A DNA stretch of 64,000 bases. Source: Chitinophagales bacterium. GTDB lineage: Bacteria; Bacteroidota; Bacteroidia; Chitinophagales; Saprospiraceae. This document shows, in pieces, positions 42,634-52,300 of this stretch. Below the pieces are notes generated by a model, which was not told the origin of the DNA, made no database searches, and worked only from the letters and a program-made list of their open reading frames with translations. The stretch lies in assembly GCA_017303875.1 (NCBI GenBank), contig JAFLBP010000020.1, forward strand, positions 59,589 to 123,588, written 5' to 3'. A program made the translations under genes and the position numbers. Every line of letters begins with the position of its first letter. The stretch's first letter is position 1.

Positions 42634-45600
42634 TTAGCGCATTAAGGTAACATCGCCCTTGAACAGCTCAATCAAACCGTCTTTAAACAGGATTTCTGCA
42701 TACCACACATAAACTGCCGGCGTCACTTTTTTGCCGCGAACGGTTCCGTCCCAGCCGTGAGCCGGTGAGTCGGGCAAAAAGTTGAAGTAATTGTGAACTT
42801 CTTCACCCCAGCGATTGTACACGCGGAAGGATTTGATTTCAGCAACATCTTCACCTCCGTAGATGCGGAAAATGTGGTTTTCAGAATTTTCGCCTTCTGG
42901 TGTAAAGATGTTCGGTACGTATACTTTGCGCGTTCTGTCAACAATTACTAAGCGATCATCGCTGGCACGGCAGCCATTGGAATCCACAACTGTTACCGTA
43001 TAACGGAAAGAGTAGATTGGCGTGATGAGCGAGTCATTGGTCAGGAATCCGGCAGGTGTTACGATTTGTTGTTTCACGCGTTCCGGAATATTTACCACAT
43101 CATTAAGCGACAGCTCAAGGCTGTTACCGAGGTGAATGGTAGTATCCAGACCAAGATTAACAATCAATTCTTCCGGCTCATCGATAACAACACTGAACAT
43201 CAGCTCGCAGCCATTGACATCCTGAATCACCACATCATAAGAGTTGGGTGCCAGGTTGGTAAAGCTTGGGCTGCTGTTGAAGGTTTGTCCGCCATTGATC
43301 GAGTATACCAGCGGCGGAGTACCGCCGGTTACATTGGTGATGCTGATAGAACCGTTGGTATCGCCGAAGCAGGATACGTCGCGTACATTGCGAACGGCCG
43401 CAGAAGGCACGTCGTTGTTGATCGGAACTGTTACGACCTGTTGTGCAGAGCAACCGTTTTGTGTATTGGTTACAACAACGGTGTAAGGACCGGCGAGGCT
43501 TACAACGGGCGACTGCGAGTTGGCGCCGCTAACGATATTTCCACCCGTCCAGGCATACGTGAATACGCCACTGCCCTGAACCGCTGCGTTAAGCGAAACC
43601 TGCGTCGTAGTACAGTTCAGTTCGTTCGGTGTTTGCGTCAGGATAACCGGCGGAGCAACATCGGCAGCAACAATAGCCGCTGCGGTGACGGAGCAACCGT
43701 TGGTAGCTGTTGCCACGACGGTGTAAGAGCCAGGAGCCGTAACGCTGTTGTTGGCTTGTGTGGAAGTAAAGCCACCAGGGCCTGTCCACGACCAGTTCAC
43801 TGAAACGTTGGCCGAAGCACTGATGTTTACACTCGGAATGGCGCAGGTAATAGTGTTGCCGGTTGTCGTTACCTGTGGAAGGTTTACGTCCGGATTAACC
43901 ACGGCTACGGCAGTGGAGGTACAGCCGTTTGTGCCGGTGATGGTCAGCAGGTAGTTGCCGGGTACATTGACGTTTGGTGTTGCAACGCTGGAGGTAAAGC
44001 CACCGGGGCCACTCCATGCATACAATACGCCTTGTGCCGGCGACGTGCCAGAGATGGATACAGAAGGCAAGGTACAGGTAATGGTGTTGCCAACAGCGCT
44101 GGCGCCCGGAGGTGCAATGTCCTGCGGCACTACAACCGTTGCACTCGCAGTACAGCCGCTGCTGGTTGCTTTGGCTACCACGGTGTAAGTACCCGGAGTG
44201 CTGGTGCTTGGATCTTCCTGCGTTGAGCTGAAAGCATTCGGGCCACTCCATTGGTATGTTACATTGCTTGAGGTGCTGGTCGCGTTCAGAACTACAGATG
44301 TTACTGCACAGGTAAGCGTATTGGTTGCGGCAGCAATATCCGGAACCGTCGGATCAAGGGTTACCGTCGCGCTGGCGCTGCTGGTACATCCGTTGATCGG
44401 GTTAGTAACAACAAGTACGTAGTTACCCGATTGCGAAATGTCGTTCGGGTTTTGTTGTGTGGAGACATACCCACCCGGACCGGTCCAGGAGTAGTTAACA
44501 CCATTTGTGCTGGTGCTACCATTGATTGTGATGGTCGGGAAATTACAGTCAATCTGACCACCCACTGCAGTTACTGCCTGTGGCGCCTGGATATCCTGGT
44601 TGACGGTAATGCTTGGAGCGGAAATACAACCGTTTGGAGCGGTTACCGTGTAGGTCAATGTGCCCGGGTTGGTTACCGCAATGGTGCTGTTGGTAGAACC
44701 GGTGCTCCATACCCCGGTAGCGCCAGGGGTGGAGATCGTGCCGGTTACGTTGAGCGAAGTTACAGCACAGGTAAGGATACCACCACCGGAAAGGGCAACA
44801 ACCGGCGACTGTGTATTGGCTGCAACTACGGTACTGGCTGTGCTGGTACAGCCGTTCGGGCCGGTCACGGTGAGCAGGTAGTTGCCATTAACAGAAACTG
44901 TCGGGGTTTGCTGTGGCGAGTTAAATCCATTCGGGCCGCTCCACGCAAATGTTGCGCCCGGAGTTGTTGAACCGCCAGTCAGTACCGCCTGGCCGGAGAT
45001 ACAGTCGATGGTATCACCAACGGCACTTGCATTGGGCGCTACAATATCCTGATTTACTTGTACCGTTGCGGTAGAAGTACAACCGTTTGTTCCTTGTGTA
45101 GTCAGGGTATAAATGCCTGGCTGAGAGGCACTTGTATTTTGTTGATTTGCATTGACCCCTGGACCGCTCCACGCGTATGTCACGCCGGCAGTGGGGGAGT
45201 TACCCTGAAGGGTAGTTGTCAGGTCGTCACAATCAAGAATATTGGTAGAAGCGGCACTTGCACCGGGGGCAACAATATCTTGTTGTACGGTTGTCGAAAC
45301 TGTGCTGGTACAGCCGTTCGGGCCGGTGACCGTGAGTACATATGGGCCGTTGACCGTAACCGTCGGATCTTCGAGGGCCGACGTGAATCCGCCCGGGCCG
45401 CTCCAGGAGAAGCTTGAGCCGTTTGTGGTTGAACCGCCATTAAGCGGGAGGCTGGTTACTGCGCAGGTGAGCGTACCGCTGGTAGCACTTGCGTTGGGTG
45501 CAACAATATCCTGCTGTACGGTAACGGCAGAAGTGCCGGTACAACCATTCTGAGAGGTTACAACAACGTTGTACACACCGGGAGCCGTTACAGAGGGATC

Positions 45601-48600
45601 TTCATCCGTAGAGGTAAATCCGCCCGGCCCGGTCCAGGAAATGGTTTGTACCGGAGAAGTCGGCACATCGATAGTCGTTTGGATGCCGGAATTCAATACT
45701 GCACAAGTCAGTACGGTTGGGGCAACTGTTTGTACATCCGGTGTTTCCGTGTCGTCTGCAACGTTGATAATTGCGACGCTGTTACAACCGTTGGCGCCGG
45801 TTACGGTCACATTGTAGGGGCCTGGCTCCGGAGCTGTCGGGTTGGAAATATTTGAGCTAAAGCCGTTCGGGCCGCTCCAGATAAAGGTCGGACTGGGTGC
45901 TGTCGTGCTGACGCTGATCGGAATTTGTGGATCATTACAAGTGATTGTGCCGCCGGTGCTGGTAAGAACCGGAGCTGCAATATCTTGCGTTACCACAGAG
46001 GTTTCAACGTCTGTACATCCGTTAGCGGCAGTAACCGTAAGGATATAAGTACCCGGCTCTGTAACACTGGGCGTTTGGCTTGAGGAGCTAAAGCTGTTCG
46101 GGCCGCTCCAGGCATAGGTTACCGGAATATTGGAACCACCGTTCAGGGTGATCGAAGTAATCGCGCAAGTCAGTTCGCCGGTAGTAGTGGTTGCTTGCGG
46201 TGCGTTTTGGTCAGCTTGTACCAATGCGGTAGCAGATGCCGTACAACCGTTTGTCGGGTTGGTCACTACAAGTACATAGTTCCCGTCAATAGTAATGCTC
46301 GGATTCTGATCTGTAGAAGTGAAACCTGCCGGGCCAGTCCAGGCCCAGGTAACACCACTTGTAGCGGAATTGCCTTGCAGGGTGAAGTTCGGGCTTGCAC
46401 AAGTCAGCGTGCCGCCTGTTGCCTGAGCATCCGGATTCGTATTATTCAGGTTGACGGTAACCGGTGCGGAAGCAGTACAACCATTATTCGGATCGCTTAC
46501 CACGAGTGTGTAAGTGCCGGGAACAGTGATGGTAGTATCGGCTACAGTTGCATTAAAGCCTCCGGGGCCTGTCCAGGTAAAGTTAACACCCGGCGTTGTT
46601 GAGTTACCATCGAGCAATACGCTGGTAACCGCACAAGTCAGGGTGCTGGAGCTGGCCGAGATATTCGGCACGCCTGCGTCCGGTACGACATCAGCGGTAG
46701 CGGTTGTAGTACAGCCATTAGGTGCTGTCACAGTCAGGATATAGGTGCCGGTAGCGCTTACATTTTCAGTCGCATTCGTAGAGCTGAAGTTGCCCGGGCC
46801 GCTCCACGCAAAGGTGGCGCCTGGGGTAGTAGAGCTGCCTTGAATACTAACGTTGGCCGCAGAGCAGCTAATCGTACCGCCTGTTGCACTGGCTTGCGGA
46901 GCAACAAAGTCGCCACCAACGGTAGCACTTGCACTGGAAGTACAAGTATTCGGTGCCGTCACTACAAGGGTATAAATACCAACTGCTGTAGCACTTGGAT
47001 TAGGCTGATTGGATGTAAATCCGCCCGGGCCGCTCCATGCATAGGTAACACCTGGCGTGGTGGAGTTGCCACTCAGGCTGATCGATTGCGTACCGCAAGA
47101 AACGGTACCACCAGCAGCACTGACATCAGGCAGGTTGACATTTCCGGTTACTACCACTGACGCCGCAGCGGTACAACCATTAACACCATCTGTAACGACT
47201 ACGGAGTAGGTGCCAGCTTCTGCAACAGAGGGGCTTTGTACGATTGAAGTGAATCCATTAGGACCTGTCCAGGCAAAACCAGGTGTACTGCCGTTGGTAG
47301 CAACATTAATGGATACATTTGGTGTGACGCAACCAATAGGGCCTGAGACAGAAGTACTGGCACTGGGCGCCGTTGTATTTTGGCTAACGGTAGCCGTTGC
47401 GGTCGCGGAACAACCATTTGCCGGGTTGGTAATCGTCACGGTATAAGTACCGGATGCATTTGCAGTCGGGTTGGCGATGGTTGAGTTAAAGCCTCCAGGG
47501 CCAGCCCAAACATAGTTTGCGGGACTTGCATTTGTTGTGGAGTTCAGGGTTACCTGTGGCAAGGCGCAGGTAACAGTGCCACCCGTAGCTGAGGCGCTAG
47601 GCGGATTGGTATTACCCTGAACAGTTGCCGTAGAAGTTGCACTACAACCGTTTGACGGGTTGGTTACGGTAACTGTGTATACGCCACCGACCGTTGCAAT
47701 CGGGTTGGGCAGGTTGGAGGTAAATCCTCCCGGACCACCCCAGGCATATGTTGCGCCGGAAGCATTGGTATTTACATTTAATTGTACCGTCGTGGTGGTA
47801 CAACCTAAGAAACCAGCGGTCGTTGCGGTTGCTGTTGGCGGCGTATTATTAACGGTAATAGTTACCGTATCCGTTTTTTCGCATGTTGTACCACCCAGGG
47901 TGATTCTGGAGGTTAATACGTAAGTGCCTGCCTGGGTTACAGTGACGGAGTTGCCAACTCCCACCGTTTGGCCATTAGCAAGATTACGCCATACCTTTTG
48001 CGTACCTGAAACAGATGGCGCAGAGTTTAAAACTACGGATGAAGTAGTACAGGTAATTGTACCGCTGGTTGTAATTTCGGCAACCGGGTCGAGTACAACC
48101 AGAGAGCCGATGACCAAGCTGTCGCAACCCTGATAGGATTCGCAGGTCACGTTGATCGGGCCGGTAGCATCCAGCTCAACGCCACAAACATTAATCATAC
48201 CGCCCTCACAAATATAGCGGGTATTGAGGTTGGTGGTTATTGGCGGTTTAACAACAATCTGTTGGCGAATGGTGCTGTCGCAACCCTGATAAGATGGTAT
48301 GGTCACCTGAGGTGTGCCACTGGCAAATACCTCTTCGCCCCAGTCAGTCAAATATGGCTGATCTTCAAAGCAATAAATTTTACGCGGGAGGTTCGTTACC
48401 GGAATCGGCTGCACGATGATATTGCGGCAGGTAGTCGGGCCGGAATAGCAGGAGTTATCAGCCTGCACACAAATTTGGCCACCTGTGGCGCCAAAAGTGA
48501 CTTGTACGGTGCGACCATCTGGCGCGTCGAGTGTTACAGGACTGGGTTCTCCATTGATCAATGCTCCGGGAGGAGCCGTCCAGGTATAAGCACCGGCACC

Positions 48601-49176
48601 GGTTACGCTGGGAACCGAATAGGTCACTGTTGCACCCGGACAAACGGTTCCCGGGCCTTGAATGGGCTGAATGGGACCAACGGTGGGGGCATTTTGCGGT
48701 GGTGAAACCTGAATAGTTACATCACACACGTCGCCAGAATAACCGTCGATGAGCAGGAAGTAGTTGGTGCCAGGCACCATGTTTACAGTGATACTCACGG
48801 GATTGCCACCGTTGCCGGGGGCGCCGCCGTTACAACCCAACCAGTTTTCTCCACAGCCGCCATACAAGGCCACCTGCACGCCATTGCCATTTACACAGTT
48901 ATTGGGTGTAATGGTAAAGGTTGCCGCAGCAGACTGCGCGATGAAACCCAGCCACATGTCGTTCTGGATCTGGCTACAGAAAATGGGCACACTGCCCCCG
49001 GTATAGTTACCGGTGTTAAAGGTTTGGTTGTTAAAGTTACAGTAAATACATGCCGATTCGCAGTCCTCGGCAGGTTCCTGTATGGGTGGCCCCGGATCAC
49101 AAGCAGGTGGAAGTTGCGCTTGTGCCGTGTAAGCCGTAAGGATCAGGCTAAACAGAAGTAGTAATTTTTGCATCAT
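42634..49176 (-). CDS. Giant Ig-repeat adhesin with SprB repeat and type B T9SS sorting domain
   Basis: A 2180-residue secreted protein. Signal peptide at residues 1-20 (ending AQAQ). An N-terminal Cys-rich PPC-like domain is followed by a PKD-like module (GPGTVCPGATVTYSVP). From about residue 368 to 1925 there are some twenty tandem Ig-like repeats of 74-80 residues, each with TCxxxxxxLxG, W(S/T)GPxGFxS, PGxY and NGCT signatures. Their DNA runs from about 48085 down to 43400. A single SprB repeat (DVSCFGDTNGSISITNVTGG, about 43150-43390) precedes the C-terminal gliding-type, type B sorting domain (VYVPNIFTPEGEN... YNRWGEEV... GWDG). This is the layout of mobile gliding adhesins such as SprB; motility in this organism is inferred. 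Its own terminator follows. Confidence 0.92.
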   Translation of the reverse strand: MMQKLLLLFSLILTAYTAQAQLPPACDPGPPIQEPAEDCESACIYCNFNNQTFNTGNYTGGSVPIFCSQIQNDMWLGFIAQSAAATFTITPNNCVNGNGVQVALYGGCGENWLGCNGGAPGNGGNPVSITVNMVPGTNYFLLIDGYSGDVCDVTIQVSPPQNAPTVGPIQPIQGPGTVCPGATVTYSVPSVTGAGAYTWTAPPGALINGEPSPVTLDAPDGRTVQVTFGATGGQICVQADNSCYSGPTTCRNIIVQPIPVTNLPRKIYCFEDQPYLTDWGEEVFASGTPQVTIPSYQGCDSTIRQQIVVKPPITTNLNTRYICEGGMINVCGVELDATGPINVTCESYQGCDSLVIGSLVVLDPVAEITTSGTITCTTSSVVLNSAPSVSGTQKVWRNLANGQTVGVGNSVTVTQAGTYVLTSRITLGGTTCEKTDTVTITVNNTPPTATATTAGFLGCTTTTVQLNVNTNASGATYAWGGPGGFTSNLPNPIATVGGVYTVTVTNPSNGCSATSTATVQGNTNPPSASATGGTVTCALPQVTLNSTTNASPANYVWAGPGGFNSTIANPTANASGTYTVTITNPANGCSATATATVSQNTTAPSASTSVSGPIGCVTPNVSINVATNGSTPGFAWTGPNGFTSIVQSPSVAEAGTYSVVVTDGVNGCTAAASVVVTGNVNLPDVSAAGGTVSCGTQSISLSGNSTTPGVTYAWSGPGGFTSNQPNPSATAVGIYTLVVTAPNTCTSSASATVGGDFVAPQASATGGTISCSAANVSIQGSSTTPGATFAWSGPGNFSSTNATENVSATGTYILTVTAPNGCTTTATADVVPDAGVPNISASSSTLTCAVTSVLLDGNSTTPGVNFTWTGPGGFNATVADTTITVPGTYTLVVSDPNNGCTASAPVTVNLNNTNPDAQATGGTLTCASPNFTLQGNSATSGVTWAWTGPAGFTSTDQNPSITIDGNYVLVVTNPTNGCTASATALVQADQNAPQATTTTGELTCAITSITLNGGSNIPVTYAWSGPNSFSSSSQTPSVTEPGTYILTVTAANGCTDVETSVVTQDIAAPVLTSTGGTITCNDPQIPISVSTTAPSPTFIWSGPNGFSSNISNPTAPEPGPYNVTVTGANGCNSVAIINVADDTETPDVQTVAPTVLTCAVLNSGIQTTIDVPTSPVQTISWTGPGGFTSTDEDPSVTAPGVYNVVVTSQNGCTGTSAVTVQQDIVAPNASATSGTLTCAVTSLPLNGGSTTNGSSFSWSGPGGFTSALEDPTVTVNGPYVLTVTGPNGCTSTVSTTVQQDIVAPGASAASTNILDCDDLTTTLQGNSPTAGVTYAWSGPGVNANQQNTSASQPGIYTLTTQGTNGCTSTATVQVNQDIVAPNASAVGDTIDCISGQAVLTGGSTTPGATFAWSGPNGFNSPQQTPTVSVNGNYLLTVTGPNGCTSTASTVVAANTQSPVVALSGGGILTCAVTSLNVTGTISTPGATGVWSTGSTNSTIAVTNPGTLTYTVTAPNGCISAPSITVNQDIQAPQAVTAVGGQIDCNFPTITINGSTSTNGVNYSWTGPGGYVSTQQNPNDISQSGNYVLVVTNPINGCTSSASATVTLDPTVPDIAAATNTLTCAVTSVVLNATSTSSNVTYQWSGPNAFSSTQEDPSTSTPGTYTVVAKATSSGCTASATVVVPQDIAPPGASAVGNTITCTLPSVSISGTSPAQGVLYAWSGPGGFTSSVATPNVNVPGNYLLTITGTNGCTSTAVAVVNPDVNLPQVTTTGNTITCAIPSVNISASANVSVNWSWTGPGGFTSTQANNSVTAPGSYTVVATATNGCSVTAAAIVAADVAPPVILTQTPNELNCTTTQVSLNAAVQGSGVFTYAWTGGNIVSGANSQSPVVSLAGPYTVVVTNTQNGCSAQQVVTVPINNDVPSAAVRNVRDVSCFGDTNGSISITNVTGGTPPLVYSINGGQTFNSSPSFTNLAPNSYDVVIQDVNGCELMFSVVIDEPEELIVNLGLDTTIHLGNSLELSLNDVVNIPERVKQQIVTPAGFLTNDSLITPIYSFRYTVTVVDSNGCRASDDRLVIVDRTRKVYVPNIFTPEGENSENHIFRIYGGEDVAEIKSFRVYNRWGEEVHNYFNFLPDSPAHGWDGTVRGKKVTPAVYVWYAEILFKDGLIELFKGDVTLMR

Positions 49177-49288
49177 GCACTCAGTAATTGTTTTGATTGT
49201 ACCTGGTAAGTCGGGGTTATCTTATGGCAAAGGAATAAAGAATTTTATTCCGTTGTTTGCTCGTGTAGATACTTTAACTGTCCGGATC

Positions 49289-49349
49289 GCTGCAAAGCAA
49301 GCAAATTTTTTATAATTGAAGTTTGTTAAAAATTTGCCTGCTTTGCAGC
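49289..49349. repeat. Inverted repeat with 22-bp arms between the two giant genes
   Basis: 49289-49310 (starts GCTGCAAAGCAAGCAAATTT) pairs with 49328-49349 with one mismatch. It lies 36 bases past the stop of the 2173-residue gene and before the next gene's start at 49176. No T-run follows on the minus strand. Confidence 0.7.
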
Positions 49350-49384
49350 TTTTGTAAAAAACTTTATTTACAAAAAGCTGATTA

Positions 49385-52300
49385 TTAACGATATATGGTA
49401 ATATCGCCTTTAAAAAGCTCTCGTTCTCCGTCCTTAAATTTTATTCTCGCCATGTAAGCGTAAACACCCGTGGGAAGGAGTTTGCCTTTGTAAGTTCCAT
49501 CCCAGGACGCCTGTATGCCATCTGCCTGGAAATCGCGCGCCTCAAATAAAAGTGTGCCCCAACGATCGTAAATTCTGAACAACTCTACCTCCTCCACATC
49601 GTTACCACCAAAAATGGAGGCCAGGTTGTTGGTCGTACTACTTGGGTCAATAATATTCGGAATGTACACATGACGCATCTGATCTACACTCACCCAAATC
49701 CGATCAGAGGCTGCACAGCCGGCCGTATCCACTGCCCGCGCAGTAATCTGTACCGACTTGATCGGGTAGAAGCGCTGCTCGGTACTACCCGCCCGCAGGC
49801 TATCCATCAGCGGCGACCAGTAAATGGTATCCAGTACGCCCGTGTTGGGTAAAATCTGAGCCTGAACGATCGCTGAATCTCCAAGACTGATCTCAAAATC
49901 ATTGCCTAAATTGATTTCTAATTTTGGCGGCTCGGCTACCAAAATATTGCCCGAACTCCATTCGCATCCCGCTGCATCCTGAAGCCGAATTTCATAGTTG
50001 CCAGGTGTAAGCGGGAAATAAGTTGTCGTTTGAGTGAAGGCCGAACCATTAATCGAAATCAATACCGGCGGATACAAGCCGCGCACGGAATCAAGTTCAA
50101 TCTTTCCGTTTTTATCGCTGAAGCAGCGAACACCCGTCGCCTTGATCAGGGCGGAAGGCAAGGTCGAATCTATTTTTACCAGCACGGCATCGCTGTCGCT
50201 ACAGCCAAACGAGTTACTTACGACCAAGGTATAGGTTCCCGGATTGCTGGTTGTCAGGTTTTTTTCCTGTCCGCTATTCGTAGCGCCATTTGTCCACTGA
50301 TACGTTGTTCCTGTTCCACTGCTGCTGTTGCCGCCGATCACGACGGATGGCTGTGAACAGTCTAACTGTTTATCGGCGCCGGCATCCGCTACCGGATTCG
50401 GGTTGATCTGCACTTCAATACTTGTGCTCTGATCGGGGCATGGCGCCTGTGCATCCACACTGTAAGTAAATTTGTACAAACCCGGCGCCTGAGCAGTTGG
50501 GGTGAATGTTGCATTCGCCGCATTAAATGCATTGCCGGCAGATGGCAGGGTGGAGCTTTCCGTCCAGACGCCGCCCGGACTTGCGCCCGTTATCCGGCTG
50601 GTTAAATCTACTACTGTGCTGCTGCCTTCACAAAATGCAAGGGGCGCAAGTGCTGTGCCTGCATTAAGTGGCTGACTGACCGTCACCACAACGCTGCCGT
50701 TAAGGAGCCGCTCACAGCCGGGTGCATTGTTGTTGCGCACCCTGATTAATTGATAGGTGGTCGTGATGTCTGGGTTAACGTTCAGGGTTGCGCCTTGCGC
50801 ATTGTTCAGCACGATACTTTGTTCCGGTCCGTTTCCGATACGATACCATACGGTTTGCGGGAAAACGCCACTGCCACTGATTTGCAGCGTGGTGCTGCTG
50901 CCCCGACAAATGGTAGCACTGCCATTAATACTTGCATTGGGTAGTGGCACCCATTGTACCGGAATCCCTTGTGTAATACTGAAACACGGATCGGCAGGAT
51001 CAATGCTGCCACCGACTAAATTACCTGCAATCGCAGAAATATAATACGTCACACCGGTTTGAAGACCGGGGCCGAAGGCAAAGGCCGGCGTTGTATTGCG
51101 GGCCAAAACAGTACCCAAACTCAAACCGGCATTGGTATGCAGCACAAAATACAAATCATCATCTGCATCCAGTACGCCATTATTGTTCCAAATGGCTTTT
51201 GCTGAATCGCCTTCACAGAAACTGTTTTGGAGCAAATTCAGAGAACCGGCATCGGTTGTACAATCACAATTTTTAACGCCGCTCACTTCCGGAATAGCAC
51301 ACCCGTTGGCATCTATTATATTAAAGGTGTAAATATTGCCGTTGGGCAGGGCAGCAGAAGTGAAACTATTGCCATTGAATGTTCCGTTTATTCCACTGAT
51401 CGTAAATGGTGCTGTGCCTCCATTTATCTGAAAATCAATGGTATAGGAAGTATTGGTGCCGCTGCAGGTTTCTGTAATGGCGCCAAGTAATGGAATTTCA
51501 TTAAAAGTAATTGCAAGGGTATCGGCGCCAGCACAAATATCATTTACCGCCACCCATTGAAACAGATAGGTTCCTGCACCGGACACGTTTACAAGGCTTT
51601 GTGCCTGATTGGCTTGTGTAATGCTCGCAGTAGTGCCACCCACTTCGGTCCAGCTGCCGTTGAAACTGCCGCTGTTTACCCCAAGGGTCGCCGAAGTGCC
51701 GCAAATGTCAAAATCATTTATCACCGTCGGATTCGGAATTTCAAGGAAAACAACAGGTTGTCCGACGCTTACTTTGTAGCAGGGATCTGTCGGGTCGGGC
51801 TGCCCGTTAAGGTTGTTGCCGACAACTCTGGAGATATAATAGGTCTGGCCATATTGCATCAGCCCGCTCATAAAACCAAAAGTTCCGCTGTTGTTGCGGG
51901 CCAGCTCCTGTCCGATGGTGGTGCCGGAATTGGTATGTAGTACAAAAACTGCAATGTCATTGCCGTCAAATTGTGGCGCCGTTAATACCTGGGCACTGAC
52001 GCTGTCGCCTGCACAGGCTTTCAGCACCTGCGTTTCAAGTGTGCCGGGATCAGTTGTGCAATTGCAAAGGAATGAGCCGGTAACGACCGGCGCAGGGCAG
52101 CCATTGGCATCGCTGAACTGGAAGTTGTAAGGCTGACCATTCGCAAATGGCGCAGAAGTAAATGTATTGCCTGCAAAAGCCTGTCCGTTGGCGGTATAGG
52201 GCGCCGTCCCGCCGCTTACCTCCACTATTACGGTGTAGTTTTCATTGGCCGCATCACATACCCGATCAATATTTACGATTTGAGGGAATTCATTAAAAAC

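Noticed and set aside
43066..43803. A 245-codon open frame on the plus strand inside the Ig-repeat adhesin
   Set aside because: It is antisense to an intact gene and mirrors the repeat periodicity; its product is Arg/Cys-rich with no domain pattern.
42634..49176. Recent tandem duplication of the adhesin repeats
   Set aside because: The repeats share a protein pattern but are strongly diverged in DNA; no two adjacent copies look nearly identical.
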